DNA from: Astropecten irregularis
Taxonomy: Eukaryota; Echinodermata; Asteroidea; Paxillosida; Astropectinidae
Length of the DNA stretch: 64,000 bases
Reading direction: 5' to 3'
Assembly: GCA_963971285.1 (NCBI GenBank)
Contig: OZ020254.1
Coordinates: forward strand, 682,001 to 746,000
Under the pieces are notes generated by a model. The model did no database searches. It had not been told where the DNA came from and saw nothing but the letters and a program-made list of their open reading frames with translations. The position numbers were made by a program, and so were the translations under genes. Of the stretch, positions 1 through 13,300 are shown piece after piece (position 1 is the first letter of the stretch; each line of letters opens with the position of its first letter).

Positions 1-613
1 AAATTGAAATGCAGGTGGAACAGCAGCCAACTTGAAACATGAACCTGTTTAGCCCAGACTGCTGGGTATGGACAGATAGGAACAAAAGCCACACCATGGG
101 GGAAGGGAAAAGGAAGGTATACTAGGGCTCATGGCTCTGACACCAATTCATTGGATTGTGTGGATACAACGAACACTGTTTTTTTTCTCTCTCTCTCTCT
201 GTGACTCTGTCAGAGGGATGTGGTCCGATGATAAAGCAAAAAAATCAGTCCAAATTACCTTCAAGCTGGGAGCCACGCATGGATGGCATATCATGTCATT
301 TTCGTCATTACAAGCTCAATGGACAGGCGAGCCAATGTAAGAGAGCTTATAATACTAAAGCACACAAGTTGGCCAAGTCTGGAAAAGTGGTGGGGGCTTT
401 TTTATTCAGAGAACACAGGTTTATACCGAAAGAAGAAAACATTCGCCATTTTTACTGCTAAACAGTTTCTCAGTTGAGTTTGGGCTCTTATTATTTCTGA
501 GGTGAGTTACAATATTTGCAGTGGTTGTGCACGTTAACATTGTGAAGTTGAGGTCACTAAAATAGTTCGGTGAATTGTGAGGGCAAGAGGATATTTTTTG
601 CCACTTCATTTGA

Positions 614-857
614 CCAGGGGCCAATTTCATAGAGCTGCTTACCACAAACATTTGCTAAGCATGACATTTCTGTCATAAAAACAGGGTTAACAACCCAATT
701 TCGTTTTTTTGTATATCACTTGTGAATGTTCTTTGGCTGTTGTTCGCTGACCATGAATATGAAATGGAATTTCCAATGGTGGTTTGTTTTATTGGGCGAG
801 ACATTTTTGTGCTAAGCAAATTGTTGTGCTTAGCAGCTCTATGAAATTGGCCCCTGG
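614..857. mobile_element. Palindromic MITE with perfect 26-bp terminal inverted repeats
   Basis: The ends read CCAGGGGCCAATTTCATAGA at the left and its exact reverse complement at the right, perfect over 26 bp. The interior has paired motifs such as TGCTTACCACAAAC and GCTAAGCAAATTG, so the whole could fold back. It has no coding capacity. Related copies occur at 46726-46975 and, shorter, at 51941-52048. Confidence 0.8.
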
Positions 858-1415
858 ACTAGTCTGAGTATAAACCATACACACTTCTAGCTAACATAAA
901 AACGTACGTCAATGTACATGTATTTCCCTTTCAGGTTTTTTCAAATATTAATAATCACAATGTAGCTTTTCACGTTGAAGCAACAATGACAAAATATTGA
1001 AATATTTATGCGAGAATGTGCAAATTATATCCGGAAAGCGGGGATGCAATGGGTGGTGCAATTGTAAACGCGCAATTGACATGAAACGAGTTAACATGTA
1101 AATAAATCATTATCATGCACACTCTGTACGTGGCATTGTTCAGTGTGCATGAATAAACCACAACAACATATCTACAAATGATCGTAATTCTGGTGCATTT
1201 ACGACCATTTACTCCCAAACCGCCCAACCATCTAAGCTCAAATTTAGCATCTCAATTGAAGCACACACATAACCCCCTCCCCTCATCAAAACAAATTACA
1301 AGAAATAATAATATAATTATGTTAAAATTATTCTCCGCATTCCGGTATCACCTTACCAATTAAAGATTCATGGTACAATTAGCTTTATGATGCAAATGAG
1401 GCTGAAGGCAAGGTA

Positions 1416-1447
1416 GGGGGAGGGGGAGGGGGGATGGGGGAGGGGGG
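1416..1447 (+). repeat. G-run cluster, G-quadruplex candidate
   Basis: Five runs of five or six G are separated by A or AT. This meets the usual G-quadruplex pattern (four or more runs of at least three G with loops of 1-7). It lies on the template strand of COE intron 6, so the transcript would be C-rich here. Confidence 0.6.
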
Positions 1448-4277
1448 ATATATCTGGCCTTGCCAATGCCAGTGCAAAGAGCTATAGAAGCAAGCCAATT
1501 TCATGGAGATTGCCAATGAGCCAATTCAATTAGGTGTGTGGAACACAGTCCATCAACTAGAAGGATGCTCATCAATAATGCATCGCAGTAGATATCCCTA
1601 CCCCCCTTCCCCCACTCCCCTGAGCCAATGAAAACAGCATCCAATGACCTGGTCTGACCCAGTCAGGTCTTCCGCATTGCTAATTTCTCTTTCCATTCCT
1701 TAGAAAGTGCCAATTACACCCCCAAAAATACAACCCGCCCCCAAAAAAGGCAATTGCCAAACGATGTACAAACATCGAAAAAAGATCAGCAGAATCAATA
1801 ATCATGACCAGATTACTTTGACTTTGATTTCAAAAATCCAATATCAGTCCAACCGCAAAACTACAAAATCATTCAAATTTCTCCCGTAATATCACACAAT
1901 GAAATGTATCAAACCATCGCAAATTCACCCTAAATAACCTTCAATGACCTAACCTCATCTCACTGCTAAACTTCATTTCAAAAGGTCCATGGGATGAATC
2001 TGTTATATTCATCAAACAAACAAACTGCCTATCGACTTAAAATAAATACAATTTCTTTCCTATTTCTTTCTTTTCAAAATCTTTTGTCAATGGAATCAAA
2101 TATTTAGACTGGACTGTAATTTGTGTTAATTTTTCTTCACAGATTTGTGCTTCGGATTCAGATGGTGAAGTGATTATCCTTAATCTTTTTTTTCTTTCTG
2201 TAGGTGGGGGGGGGGGGGGGTCGGGAGATGGCCCAGTGAACTGTCCCATCTAAGAGGTGTAATCCGATACAATGAGCAAAGAGTGCAGACCAAAAATGAT
2301 GACCTTAGCAGAACGCCAGCCTGACAGCCCGTCCTGGCCTACCAGCCAACAGTAAACCAGCCACTGGGCAAGTAGGTCTACTCTTGGACTGACTTGCACT
2401 GTGCTCATCTAGAGAGAGAGGGGTGCAGGCTCTTTTTCTCCCCTGGTCTATTAAGCCAACATTTGCCCTCAGCTGTGTCAACTAAATTTATAAGGCCCTT
2501 TGAGTTTCTCTTCATATTAGGTGTTTTATTTTCATTAAAAGCCACACAGAAAGCTGGTTGGTCAGTGTGCACAAAAGTTCATCAAACTAGGACACCATTT
2601 TTTTTTTTTTCTCTCTCTCTCTCTCTCTTCAAGTTTGAACAGTGAGATGAAAAACTCCCAGACATTTTCCACGTTAATACGTCAACGATTTTTTACTATG
2701 CAATTTAGTGCATTGCCATGACAACAAAAGATGAACTCATAAAGTCATTCTCAATTGCCATGAATTTGGAAGTTTGGGTAATCTGTAGAATTTTCAGACG
2801 TCAGTTTATATTTCATTATTTGTCTTTGCATTTCAGAATCGGTATTATAAACTTGAAAGGATCAATTTTGATCAAAAATCATGAAATTGTAATCTCTGAC
2901 GGAACATTTTCTGTGACATTCTGGTAATTTTGGAGGCCACATTTGTGACTTACATTTGTGACTTATTGATGGGGGTGGTGAACAGCTTAAAAAGGGGGTT
3001 ATTATTGGGCCTCTGCTTTCCCCATCATTTGGAGACCTTGTTGCAAAAAAAAAAATTGATAGGCCGTTTGAAGACTTACAAATAACTAGACTGATGACAT
3101 TTGGTTCAATGAACCCTGGAAAATTGGGTTAGGGTTATGCTTAGGTTATTTCAGGGTATTAAGGGAACATAGGAGAGAAGAAATGGTAACAGCCATTTAT
3201 AGGAGGGGAGAGGGGGAAAACAGGTTGTTGTGGTAAAACTGAGTAGAATTTCATCAAGTACTTTACAAGGACTAGTCCAGTTATATGGGAGATCCAGAGG
3301 CTTGAAATGAGAGTGTGTCCATGAAAAAGGTCAAACAACAAGTTTCCTGATTGAAAAATAAAATGCAACTGTGACTGATAAAGCCAGCATGTACAGATTG
3401 TTTGATTTCTTTCCTGACCCAGTCTACTGGTCAGATAGATCCTTATTAAAGAAGTCAGACATCCCACGGAACATGTTCACATTTCAGGTCTTGTCTTGTT
3501 CCTCTAGACAGTCCGAGCTTACAATATGAGAGCATCGTGGTTTTCACCAGAGATTAAACTGAATATCAGGTCTGTTCCAACTCCGGACCACAGATTACAA
3601 AAGGAGTCTACCCCGGACCAAATGTGGCACGCCAACACGCTCATGTGGCAATCTGAGCAAGAGTAATGATTTCAACAACTGTTTTTGAAGGAGATTCAAT
3701 GACATTTTATTTCCCCAGCTTGAAAAAAAATAATATATACACATCAAAAGCAAGGCTATTTTTTATAGAAATTTAGGTCTTGTACCAAGTACCAAGCTCA
3801 AGATTGTTTCCCGTCACTTTGGTTTACAACTACTTGTAAGCAGATTAAACCAAAAAGGCACAATCATGCAGAATCACAGCCATATCTTCCCCCTCCAAAT
3901 CAAAGAAAACGTTCCACAAGGATGGAGAACAAAGAACCTATTGTCTTAAAATAATAGAACACATCAGTTGCTTCCACATCACTGAGGAGATCTGACCTAC
4001 AAAAGAGCATTCTCTCTGAGAGGAGTAGTAACAAGTCAAGTACCCACACATTTTGCAACAACGTCACACCTTCTATTTTAAGTACATGTATCACAAACGG
4101 TTCTTATGTTTTCTCCACACCTACCAACCATTAAAATCAACACATACTGATGCAGTACGCACATGTGTAGATATCGTTCACATATGTGTGAATTCGTACA
4201 TTTTCAGAGACACACATCTACAAACATGGTTGGTTGACTGGTATGAAGAAGTTTGAATGAAATGAAACGTGACTTAC

Positions 4278-4346
4278 CTGTCGATGATAACAGGATCCGA
4301 AGGAGTTTCGTTTCGGTTTCCACAACTTTTCTTGTCACAGCAACGA
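4278..4346 (-). CDS. EBF: COE exon 6, zinc knuckle
   Basis: The exon has 69 nt and encodes [20 protein letters not shown] then ID and two bases. It supplies the second and third zinc-binding cysteines. Together with exon 5 the knuckle reads H-x3-C-x2-C-x5-C, the signature zinc coordination motif of COE proteins. The acceptor is TTTACCCAG|TCGTTG and the donor is CGACAG|GTAAGTC. The next expected exon (FFLKFFLKCNQNC in relatives) is not visible in 1-4277. Confidence 0.96.
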
Positions 4347-7300
4347 CTGGGTAAAGATAATTATAAGGAAGATTGATCAGTAATTAGATTACTGCTAACC
4401 ACAAAAAAATAACCATTCTGTGCTCAAACCACAAGCCAAGAATATTCAAACCTGAAGTGAATGGATAAGCCACAATGCCACTTTTTAGAAATCCCTACTT
4501 TTTACTAGCATGAAGAAGCCGTGCCTTGCTCTTAGTATGCAGAGCCAGGTTATTGGAACTTGATGTGTGACCACTTTGGGAATGCTACAAGAGAAGGCAA
4601 TTATTGTCTGCTCTGAGTACCATCACATTTGTAAAATATGGGGTGCAATTTACCAGTATTTCTGAGAAGTTCAGCATCAGTTCAGCCATTTTTCTAGTTT
4701 CTCTAAAAAGTAAGCTGAAATACTAGCCATTTTGGAAGGAAAATCATTTTATACGTCTAAAGGCCAAACAACGACACTATTTCTGCACTGAATAAATTGT
4801 TTGTTTGCTTGCTGTTTGTTGATAAAGATCTGGATCTATCCATCACCAAGATGAATTACACAAAAAGGAAATTTCATAAGTGTCACCGTAGTCTACGTCA
4901 AATGCACCAACAGGTATGATCCACTTTCATGTTTGCTTTTCCCACTTAATTTGTAATACCTCTGGAAATATTAATTTCCAAGGAATGTGAGTAATGCCCG
5001 CACATGCGCAACTGGACTCTCGAAATAAAATATAAATTTCCAAAGAATGAGAGTATTTTGTGACAAAACCATTTAAGAGGATGCTTACATCTGGACAATT
5101 TTTTTTTGGATAACTTCTAATCCCCCTATTAAAAACTGGCTCCAATAAACCACTGCTTTAATATGTAAATTGTGGGCTAACATAAAACTAATATAACTGC
5201 AACCACTCTGGTTATTATCAAATTGATTTAACTAATGCATCGCCATGACGCGTACACACATTTGATATGTGCCAGTATTTCTTGATATTAATCAGTTGAG
5301 CAAACTAAAGCTACTACTGTCCGGCCTAGCACATCATCAATTCTGGGGTACACGTCTGCTGTGTGAATAATAAAAGAACCTATTTTGGTCGAACGGTAAT
5401 ATTTAGCCCCAAGCAGATATTAAGGGTGCATACGTACTGATACAAAATGTGAGTGTACGGTTCCTGATTTTTTAATACCTTTCCCTTCAATTTTTTCATC
5501 CCTGTTTTTTTTTCTCTTTCTTGGTTACTGGTTTCATTCAGCAGATTAGTTCTTTGTTTTTTATGTGTTCGGCTTTAAGCCGCTTAATCGCGTTTGAGTC
5601 TCGAGGCGAGAAACTGCATCCCGGGATTAGATGCATTCACTCCACGCACCGACGACAAAATGGATATTGTATTGCAATTTGAATGGCCGATAATAAAATA
5701 TGATAGGCAAGCTTAAAGCAATCATCGTGATGTGCAGATTGTATCAGTACCGTGATGCTTGAATAGTGTCGTGATACGCTCAGCCGGGGTGAGGAGATGC
5801 CACCATTGACAGTGCTTTGTGTCCGCCGCGACATTCAATTTATCTTAACGATGACACAAATTGAGCGTAATAAGCCCTTGCCAACACTCACTTTTTTCCC
5901 CCTCCTGTCTTGCCATTGAAGTGATGCGAATTGGAAAGTTTTTGTGTGCAGCGTGTGTATGTCCTCCTTTCAGGCTTCATACAGAACAATGACTAAACAT
6001 GTTTATTCTGAATAATCTTCAGTTATTCTTTCTCACCAAATTATGTTTTCACAAAAGCCCCAAATAAGCCTAAGGATGGACTGCATGGACTCGCACAGAC
6101 TGATGTTTGTTTTCTTTTCCTAACGGCCAAAAAATTGGAAGGAGAGTGTGGATGAAAACACCAACTGGGAAAATATGGCAAGACACACCAGTGGACGCTT
6201 CCTCAACTGAAGTTGTCAGTTTTCTCAAAATTTTGAGTGAAAATGGGCTGACATTTTGACAGAGCAAATTTGCATTGCAAACATGTCAGCTTCTCCTCAA
6301 CTTAAAATATGCTGCAAATCCATTTTGAGCAGTTATCACACCCCATTTTCCAAAAGACTGGCATCCTGAGGACCTGGCGTTTTTTTTTCCTTAATGTTAT
6401 GAGTGTCCATCTCTCGTCACTAGACACAAATAGAGCGTGAAGTGGAGACCCCAAACATGCAACGGATTTCTAGCCTACATTAAGAGAAAAAATCTAGCCC
6501 CCTCGTACCTCCACCTTCCCCTGCCCAAGTCCCTCTCTCCTTGTTCAGGTTAATCACCCGAAAGTTTGTGCTGGCCCGACAAACAACGCCAATCTCACAT
6601 CCGTTGGGAACGGAGAAAGAAAGGGGCGAGGAAAAACCTCTCCTGGTTCCAGTGGAGCGCAGACAGAACCATGCTCTCTCCACGCAGAGACACCTCGGCA
6701 GTGCCTCTCAGGGGGCTTCTTCTGGGCCCTCCCGGTGATGGAGAGATGCGACGTCTTGTACACTCGGTCCGCCTTCTCCCATCAGACAAGCTACAATGCA
6801 TTCTCTAGTGGTCGCCAGTTTGGTGCGCTCAGCAGAGAGCGAGAGAGAGATAGAGGGGAGAGCGAGCCCCAGCCGAAGCAACGCAGGAGGGTCAAGAATA
6901 GTGCGAATGCGCACACAGTGCGCCCTTGAATTATTCAGTTTAAGAACCGGGGACAAGACGAACAATTGCAGCCCTTCACGTTGGTCTCCCCGACTCTTTC
7001 ACTCTCTCTCTCTCTCTTTCTGCCAGTTCTCGGTCGGCGCAAATGACAACGGCCACGATGAGAAAATCAAACAAACTCGGTGCTTCACGAAGCTATTCTG
7101 GATCCAATTACGGAGGCTTGTTCCTCCCCCTCTCTTCAGATTGAAACTTCTATCTAGGTACCTAGCTACGGGTCGAGAGTTTGACACCCCTCCTTGGGGA
7201 TTTGTACACGTGTATGCAGAATATGACTCTGGGAAAATGGCCTCAGTACCTAAAATTCATTAATGAAAATTTCACTAGAATGAAGTCCCCCTGTTTTTTG

Positions 7301-10300
7301 TGTAGGAGTACGCACGTGCTGCAATGACTTGGGAAAGCAAGTAAAAGAAAAAAACTCCCCAATAACAAAGCTAAGTCCTCATATAACACTTAAATCTTGC
7401 ATAAATATTGTAGAGCAATCATCTCTTTTTATTATTTGCATTTTACTTCTATTCTGACCAACAAGTCCAATAATGTAATCAAGATATGGTATTAAGAGTA
7501 CGGGTTTCTTTATTATCAGTCAAATGTTACCGCGAAATAAAAGATATCAAAATATAAATCGCCGATAAAAAATAGCCATCATACATGGATAGTGCATATT
7601 GAAAAATTACTTGAAAATGAAATAGGTTTTTTTGTTTTTCATTATTCTGTGATTTCTGTCTTTCATTATGGACTAGATCATACTACAAATCATTCAATGT
7701 TAAAGGTATAATAAATGATTGGTATTAAAGGTCACAGAACAGCACTCACACTTTATCTGATAGAGCATGTGCATGAAATAATAAAACCTGTGAAAATTGG
7801 AGCTCAATCGGACATCTGAGTCACGAGAAAATAGCGAAAACCGGACTCAAATTTTCCTATAAAACATCAGAACTGTTTTCAGTCTTTGTTTAACTAATTT
7901 CTGGATATGACAGAAATATTGTAACGGTATGTTTCTACCAGCACCATCTTCATATCCTGAAAGTTACTATGCATAGATATGTGAACATTTCTGTTTGGGT
8001 ATGTTACCAATCCTGTACTGTACCTTTAACAAAGACGAGTGCATCATAACTAGTGAATTTGATAACTTGGTTTCTTTGCTTACCTGCACATGATCTCGTG
8101 GGTGAGAAGCACCCTGCACATCTCTGGGTTTTTGTCCTGCCCTTCATAAGTAATTGCCTGTGCAAATAATCAAAAGAAATTTGGAAATGTTAGCAATTCA
8201 TTATTTTCAAAGAAATGTGAATTAAGACACAACAGTTATTCAGAAGAAGAAAAAACAGCAAAATATGCAACATTAGAAATCCCACAAGAAAATCTGCAAC
8301 TGGTGGGGATATATAACCACAGTAAGGATCTGGACAAGAGATTTATGTCTGAAAGCTATAAGACTTGGGGATGCTGTCTTCCTTGATCAGTTGAAACCCG
8401 AGTCCAGTCAGGAGATTTGAGTGGGATAAGTCAGCGAGATTCTGGCCTTCGTGTCTAGCTCCATAGGCTGATGACACCAGTCGACTCAACATCCCCCCAC
8501 CCCCATCCCCCACCCCTCATTGTGATAACTGATTAAAAAAAGCATTCTGTATACAGTCACAAAGGCCGCAATCATTTTTATTTCATAACTTGGAAATGAC
8601 AACTATTGAAAATTTATCATTTTTCGTGCAGTGTTTTACAACTACAGTAGTTACTTTTGGTCTGGAAATTTTTCGAGACCAAAAGTGGTGATTAAAGATG
8701 AGCTGGTGAAATAAATTAAGGCAATGAGAAATTTTTGTAATAAGTTGCATTCCCTGTAAATGTAAATAAAGAAAATTTCACCACACAAAAAGCATTATTC
8801 TGCAGGGTCACCAAAAATATTAATAATTTCATCATTTCCCTGCAAATATCTGCAATGAAATTCAATAGTTTCATAATATTCTTCGTATTTTACACAAGCA
8901 TGAATCTCAGCTCAACATTTGTTTTTTTTTCAAAATGACATCTTCGTCTTCTTTCTTTGTAAATCCCTTGTAAAAGACTTTCGGACATTTAAATCCAAAT
9001 CCCAAATTATCAAGCAATGATGGGACATAATGCAAGATTTCTGAATCTGGTGACTCATTTATAAACATACAATGTACAGTAAGCTACATGTAAGTCATCC
9101 AGGTACCAGAATAATGTCTCCCTGAGAAAACCATGCATTTTATCATCTCATGAGATAACTAATGGGTATATGAGATGGACTTAGATGTATGAATACCAAG
9201 CAGATCAGCTTGTCAATCATGAATTGAACACAATTCTTCTTGGACAATAATTCTGATTCCTAAGATGAGATGACTGAGAACAAAGACTGGCAGAGTATCT
9301 CTGTTATTGACCAAAATGAGAGGTCTTGTCGCGACGTTAAAAAGCAGTGGACGTTTCCACAGAAGGAGATAGCTATAGATGTGTTTGTTTGATCTCCGGG
9401 CATTGGGGCCGAGATCGCACACGGCCGTCCCTGTATGTGTGTGTGCAGGTCAGGTGACATCGAGTGTGAAACTACCTCCCCGCTTGCCAGGCCGAAAGCA
9501 TATAGACAACGGTGGAGCGGCGTGGATCAGTCAGATCCATTGGCTCTTCAATCCATCATGTGTGTGCATCCCACCATGCACGCTGCAGCGCGGAAACCAG
9601 ACCGTGACATTTTGCACCGCTGGTATCAACTCAGAATATTACCGACTCGTCTTCTAAAACACTCCCAAGATGCAGGATGCATTATTTAGAATGCGGATCA
9701 ACACAAAACCGTACATCAACTCAAATTTTAATTGATTTTCACAGTAGGAAACGTTTCCTTCAAACAACAATGGTCTAAAGCATATCATTTTTAATATTTT
9801 GTTTCCCTTTGAACAAAGATCAACCATTTTGAAGCAATTTATCTGCAAGCCAACATTTGCCAAGGAAAAAAGGTCAAGAATGATGAATAAAAATCTCCGA
9901 TACATTTCACAGTCCGGTCCATCATGAATGAATGTCAATATGCTTTAATACAAAGAATTAACCAAAGGCCAAAGATTACATTAGGGTACTGACTTCATTG
10001 TTTGATTTGCCTAACTGACATGGAACAATTCTGTGGTCAATTTCACCTAGCACTAAGATCAATCTTAAATCATTAACCGATCTTAATTGCTTGCTAAGCA
10101 AAGTGCGATGTCACAATGCAAATCACTATGGTGATATTGACAACTCTTCTTAAGATTAATCTTAAAGTTTTGTGAAATCCAAAGTCTTCCCTAAGTAGTG
10201 TTTTATCTGAAACAAATTCACTCAAAAAACCATCACTTTAATTTCAAATATCCGACGTATTGAATATTCACTTAAAATTCAATTTCCCTTAATTCCCACT

Positions 10301-13300
10301 AAAAATGCAGTTCACTGATGAGAAAATCCCACTGAGATTTCAGATTTGTGTTGAAATTCCTGTGTGGTTTTCTTCAAGCATTCTTCTACAACCTCAAATA
10401 ATGTATTGGAGAAACTGCTTGCATCTTTTGATTGCACTGCTGTGCAGTTTTGTGCAACTACAGTCCAAAAATAAGCAAGTCTAATGACAAAGTAAAATTG
10501 TAAATACATGGATGGAAGTACCACACACAAAAAATGACAAAACTGTTGAATAAGTTCCTGTTAAATTGCTTTTTCAGTATTGAAGTTGGTGATTATTACA
10601 TCAATAGCCTGGCTGAATTTTCTAGATATTTTCTGGCCAGCTTTGCATGTATACTTCACTCTAGAACCATTATGACATGTATGCTTGCAAAATGCAGGCC
10701 TATCCCTCACAGTTTCTCAAAATGGAAATTTAATGCAGATTTCTTGATTTTTTTTTCTCAACTACTTAAATCTCGTAGGCTCGTCGTCAAAATCTGCATT
10801 CTGTACAAAGGAATACCCTGAATGAAAAGGTGGAAATCTAATATATTATCCCCTGGAAGAAATCTTCAGCTTTAACTATATGTACAAAAAAAAACCTGCA
10901 TGAATAAGGGTGGAAGCTAAACCAAACATTAATCTCGACACTGATCCTTAGATTTTCTCAACTTTACAAATGTATATATTTCTTTCAGGCAGCAGTACTA
11001 ATTTATTCATGGGAACGGGCAGTGGTAAGCATCTAGCGTGGAGTAAAGGCTTGAGCAAGCCATGCATTTTAATGCGTATTCATTTTAGCAGCTTTCAAAT
11101 GATTTAATTTTGTTGGTTTTATCAAACGGTGGGTTTTTTTCCTTCATTTTCTCTGATAACTGAGGCTAAATCCAACTATCTTTCTCCCTCAACTCTCAAT
11201 AATCTACAGAATAGTTTATGTGCTGAGGGTTTGGACTATTGCCAACAATGCACTTTACTGAACAGTGTTCGTTATAAATTTGTTGGAAATTGGTGCATAT
11301 AAAATTGCACTATTTTGCAGATCTTGAATCCGAACAAAGGACGAAGACATTAGGTGAATTTCACTGGATAACTTGGTGCATTTCTCTTTTTATGAACGTT
11401 GCTTTACATTTTAATTGAATTACCATGACAACATGCTTTTCTTACGGTTTCAAGATGGAGTTATTCCCATACATTGGTTATTTCTCTCTGACCCCTAATC
11501 AGCCTGACTAGATTCATACTTGCGTTCACACTTGAGTTGCAATCTAATCTGGTGAAGGACTAAGATATTTCAAGAGATTTTAACAGAATTCAATGTGCAC
11601 AGGACTATGTAAGTTACTTCCGTCATTACGCACACTCGATATCAGCTCGTTCAGTTGTCCCACAGAACTTTCTTATCATCATATATTGGTGATGGGGGTC
11701 AACAATACATTTCCATGCTAACCTTAACTTGGTAAGTAAGCGAGAAATCTTCAGCTATAAGCATAACTCAAAGCTTCTAAATAATCCAATAAACAGGGGT
11801 CCTGTCAATTGTAAGCACAGAACTGTCTGCTGCCAAATGCCTATTCCGTAACCACAAACATTCTACAGTAATGATACATGTACATGATATCATGAAAGTG
11901 GTAGGAAAGAATTTCAGCTTAATACACTTACACCTTAAAGTAAAGAATTCTATGCTTAGCACATAATTTCACAGTAAACAAAGTAGCAGAGAGTGGTTAG
12001 CCTAGCGGGCGATTCCTTAACCTTGATCAACCATGAAACTGGACCCAGTTCTCTAGTCCAAGTATGACAGCGAGTCAGCCATTTTGTTTACAGTGTAAAT
12101 GAGTTTTAACCCGTGATTAGCAATGAGTACTTGCAAAAACAAACACACTTTGTTTACACATGGCTTAGCATTACCATAAGTTTCTTTACCTCCCAAAATG
12201 ATCAAGGACAGTTGATGAATGGTAAAGGCATGTACCCAACAATACCCAACAATAAAAATGTACCGACTTGTGACAGAATCAGTAACTTCACAAAATCACT
12301 ACATTCTGTGCGTTCAATGGAGGCATACAAATTGCTGCAGAGTCGTACATGTAGTGTAAAGTCTGTCATGCATTGTGATCAAACCAAATAGTGCACCGAT
12401 TTTCAAGGCCAAACTTACTCATCATCCAAAAATTTCCATTTTGTTTCCCTCTCTAAACTTGTCAGTTCCATGATGACCCTGCATCAACACGCTGATGAAT
12501 TAATATTCACGATATTCTCGCCATTTTTAGGCAAAATTCCAGAATCAGTTACCTGGTTCCTGCACGTGTTACGTCAAGTTGTTTTGATGTTGCTGACCTC
12601 TCAGCTGGTAAACGTTTTTAAATGTGGTACCGTACATAAAGCATATGGAAGGCTTGCGTAGTACCAGCCAGGTAATTGTGGGCGGAGCCTAGTGGCCTTT
12701 ATTCAACTTGGTTGTCCAATGAAATTGCTCGTTTTGACTCTGGTTTGATTGTTACCTTTGACCTGAAAAGTATGGAGTCCCCGCGTGTAGACAAACTTAA
12801 AACCAAAATCTACACAAAATGTTCATAGCTTTAAGTCATGAAGATGCTAAGCTAAACAATAAGCCAAATGTGTTTTAATCACGAAATTGTCTCCCTCGGC
12901 AAAGAAAAAAGTGGTTACTATGCGATTTGCTGCTTAACGGAAACTTACTAGTATAGTACTGTTATCGATCACAAGTGAAACGCACCATTTGGAATGTTGA
13001 CTTGTAAACAATTTTTCATATGCATTGAACTAGTTTGTGCTAACCAAACAAGTTGCTCAAAGCAGTTCCATTAAAGCGGTTTGACCAAGACACTTAGCGT
13101 GTTATGGTCATAATACCAGACTGACAATTTCCACTTTCCACTTTGATTATAATTTGCTACTTCAATTTTCAGAACCCGCGGTGCTTTTTTGACTTGAAAC
13201 CAAAACTACTCACGGCAATGCCCTATGGCTACCAGCGAAATATTCCTCAGTTATAGCAACTTTTCTTTCGTTTTGGGAAGCCAATTGATAAAAGATTGCT

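Larger units (their letters stand above)
1..4277 (-). other. COE intron 6 (partial)
   Basis: This stretch is AT-rich and without a convincing exon on either strand. It contains a palindromic MITE (614-857), a G-run cluster (1416-1447), a C-rich tract near 1600, an uninterrupted run of 15 G (2206-2220) and several T/CT runs (180-200, 2599-2630). Short ORFs here have no recognisable domain. Confidence 0.8.
4347..8083 (-). other. COE intron 5
   Basis: This intron of 3.7 kb contains a GC- and CpG-richer block at about 6480-7250 with GA and CT microsatellites (6836-6870, 7002-7018). It also holds most of a TTAA-flanked MITE (7700-8029). The 155-codon ORF at 6796-7263 on the plus strand is low in complexity and has no recognisable domain, so I do not call it a gene. 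Confidence 0.75.

Noticed and set aside
6796-7263. 155-codon plus-strand ORF in COE intron 5
   Set aside because: No domain, simple-sequence content, no supporting splice or promoter context.
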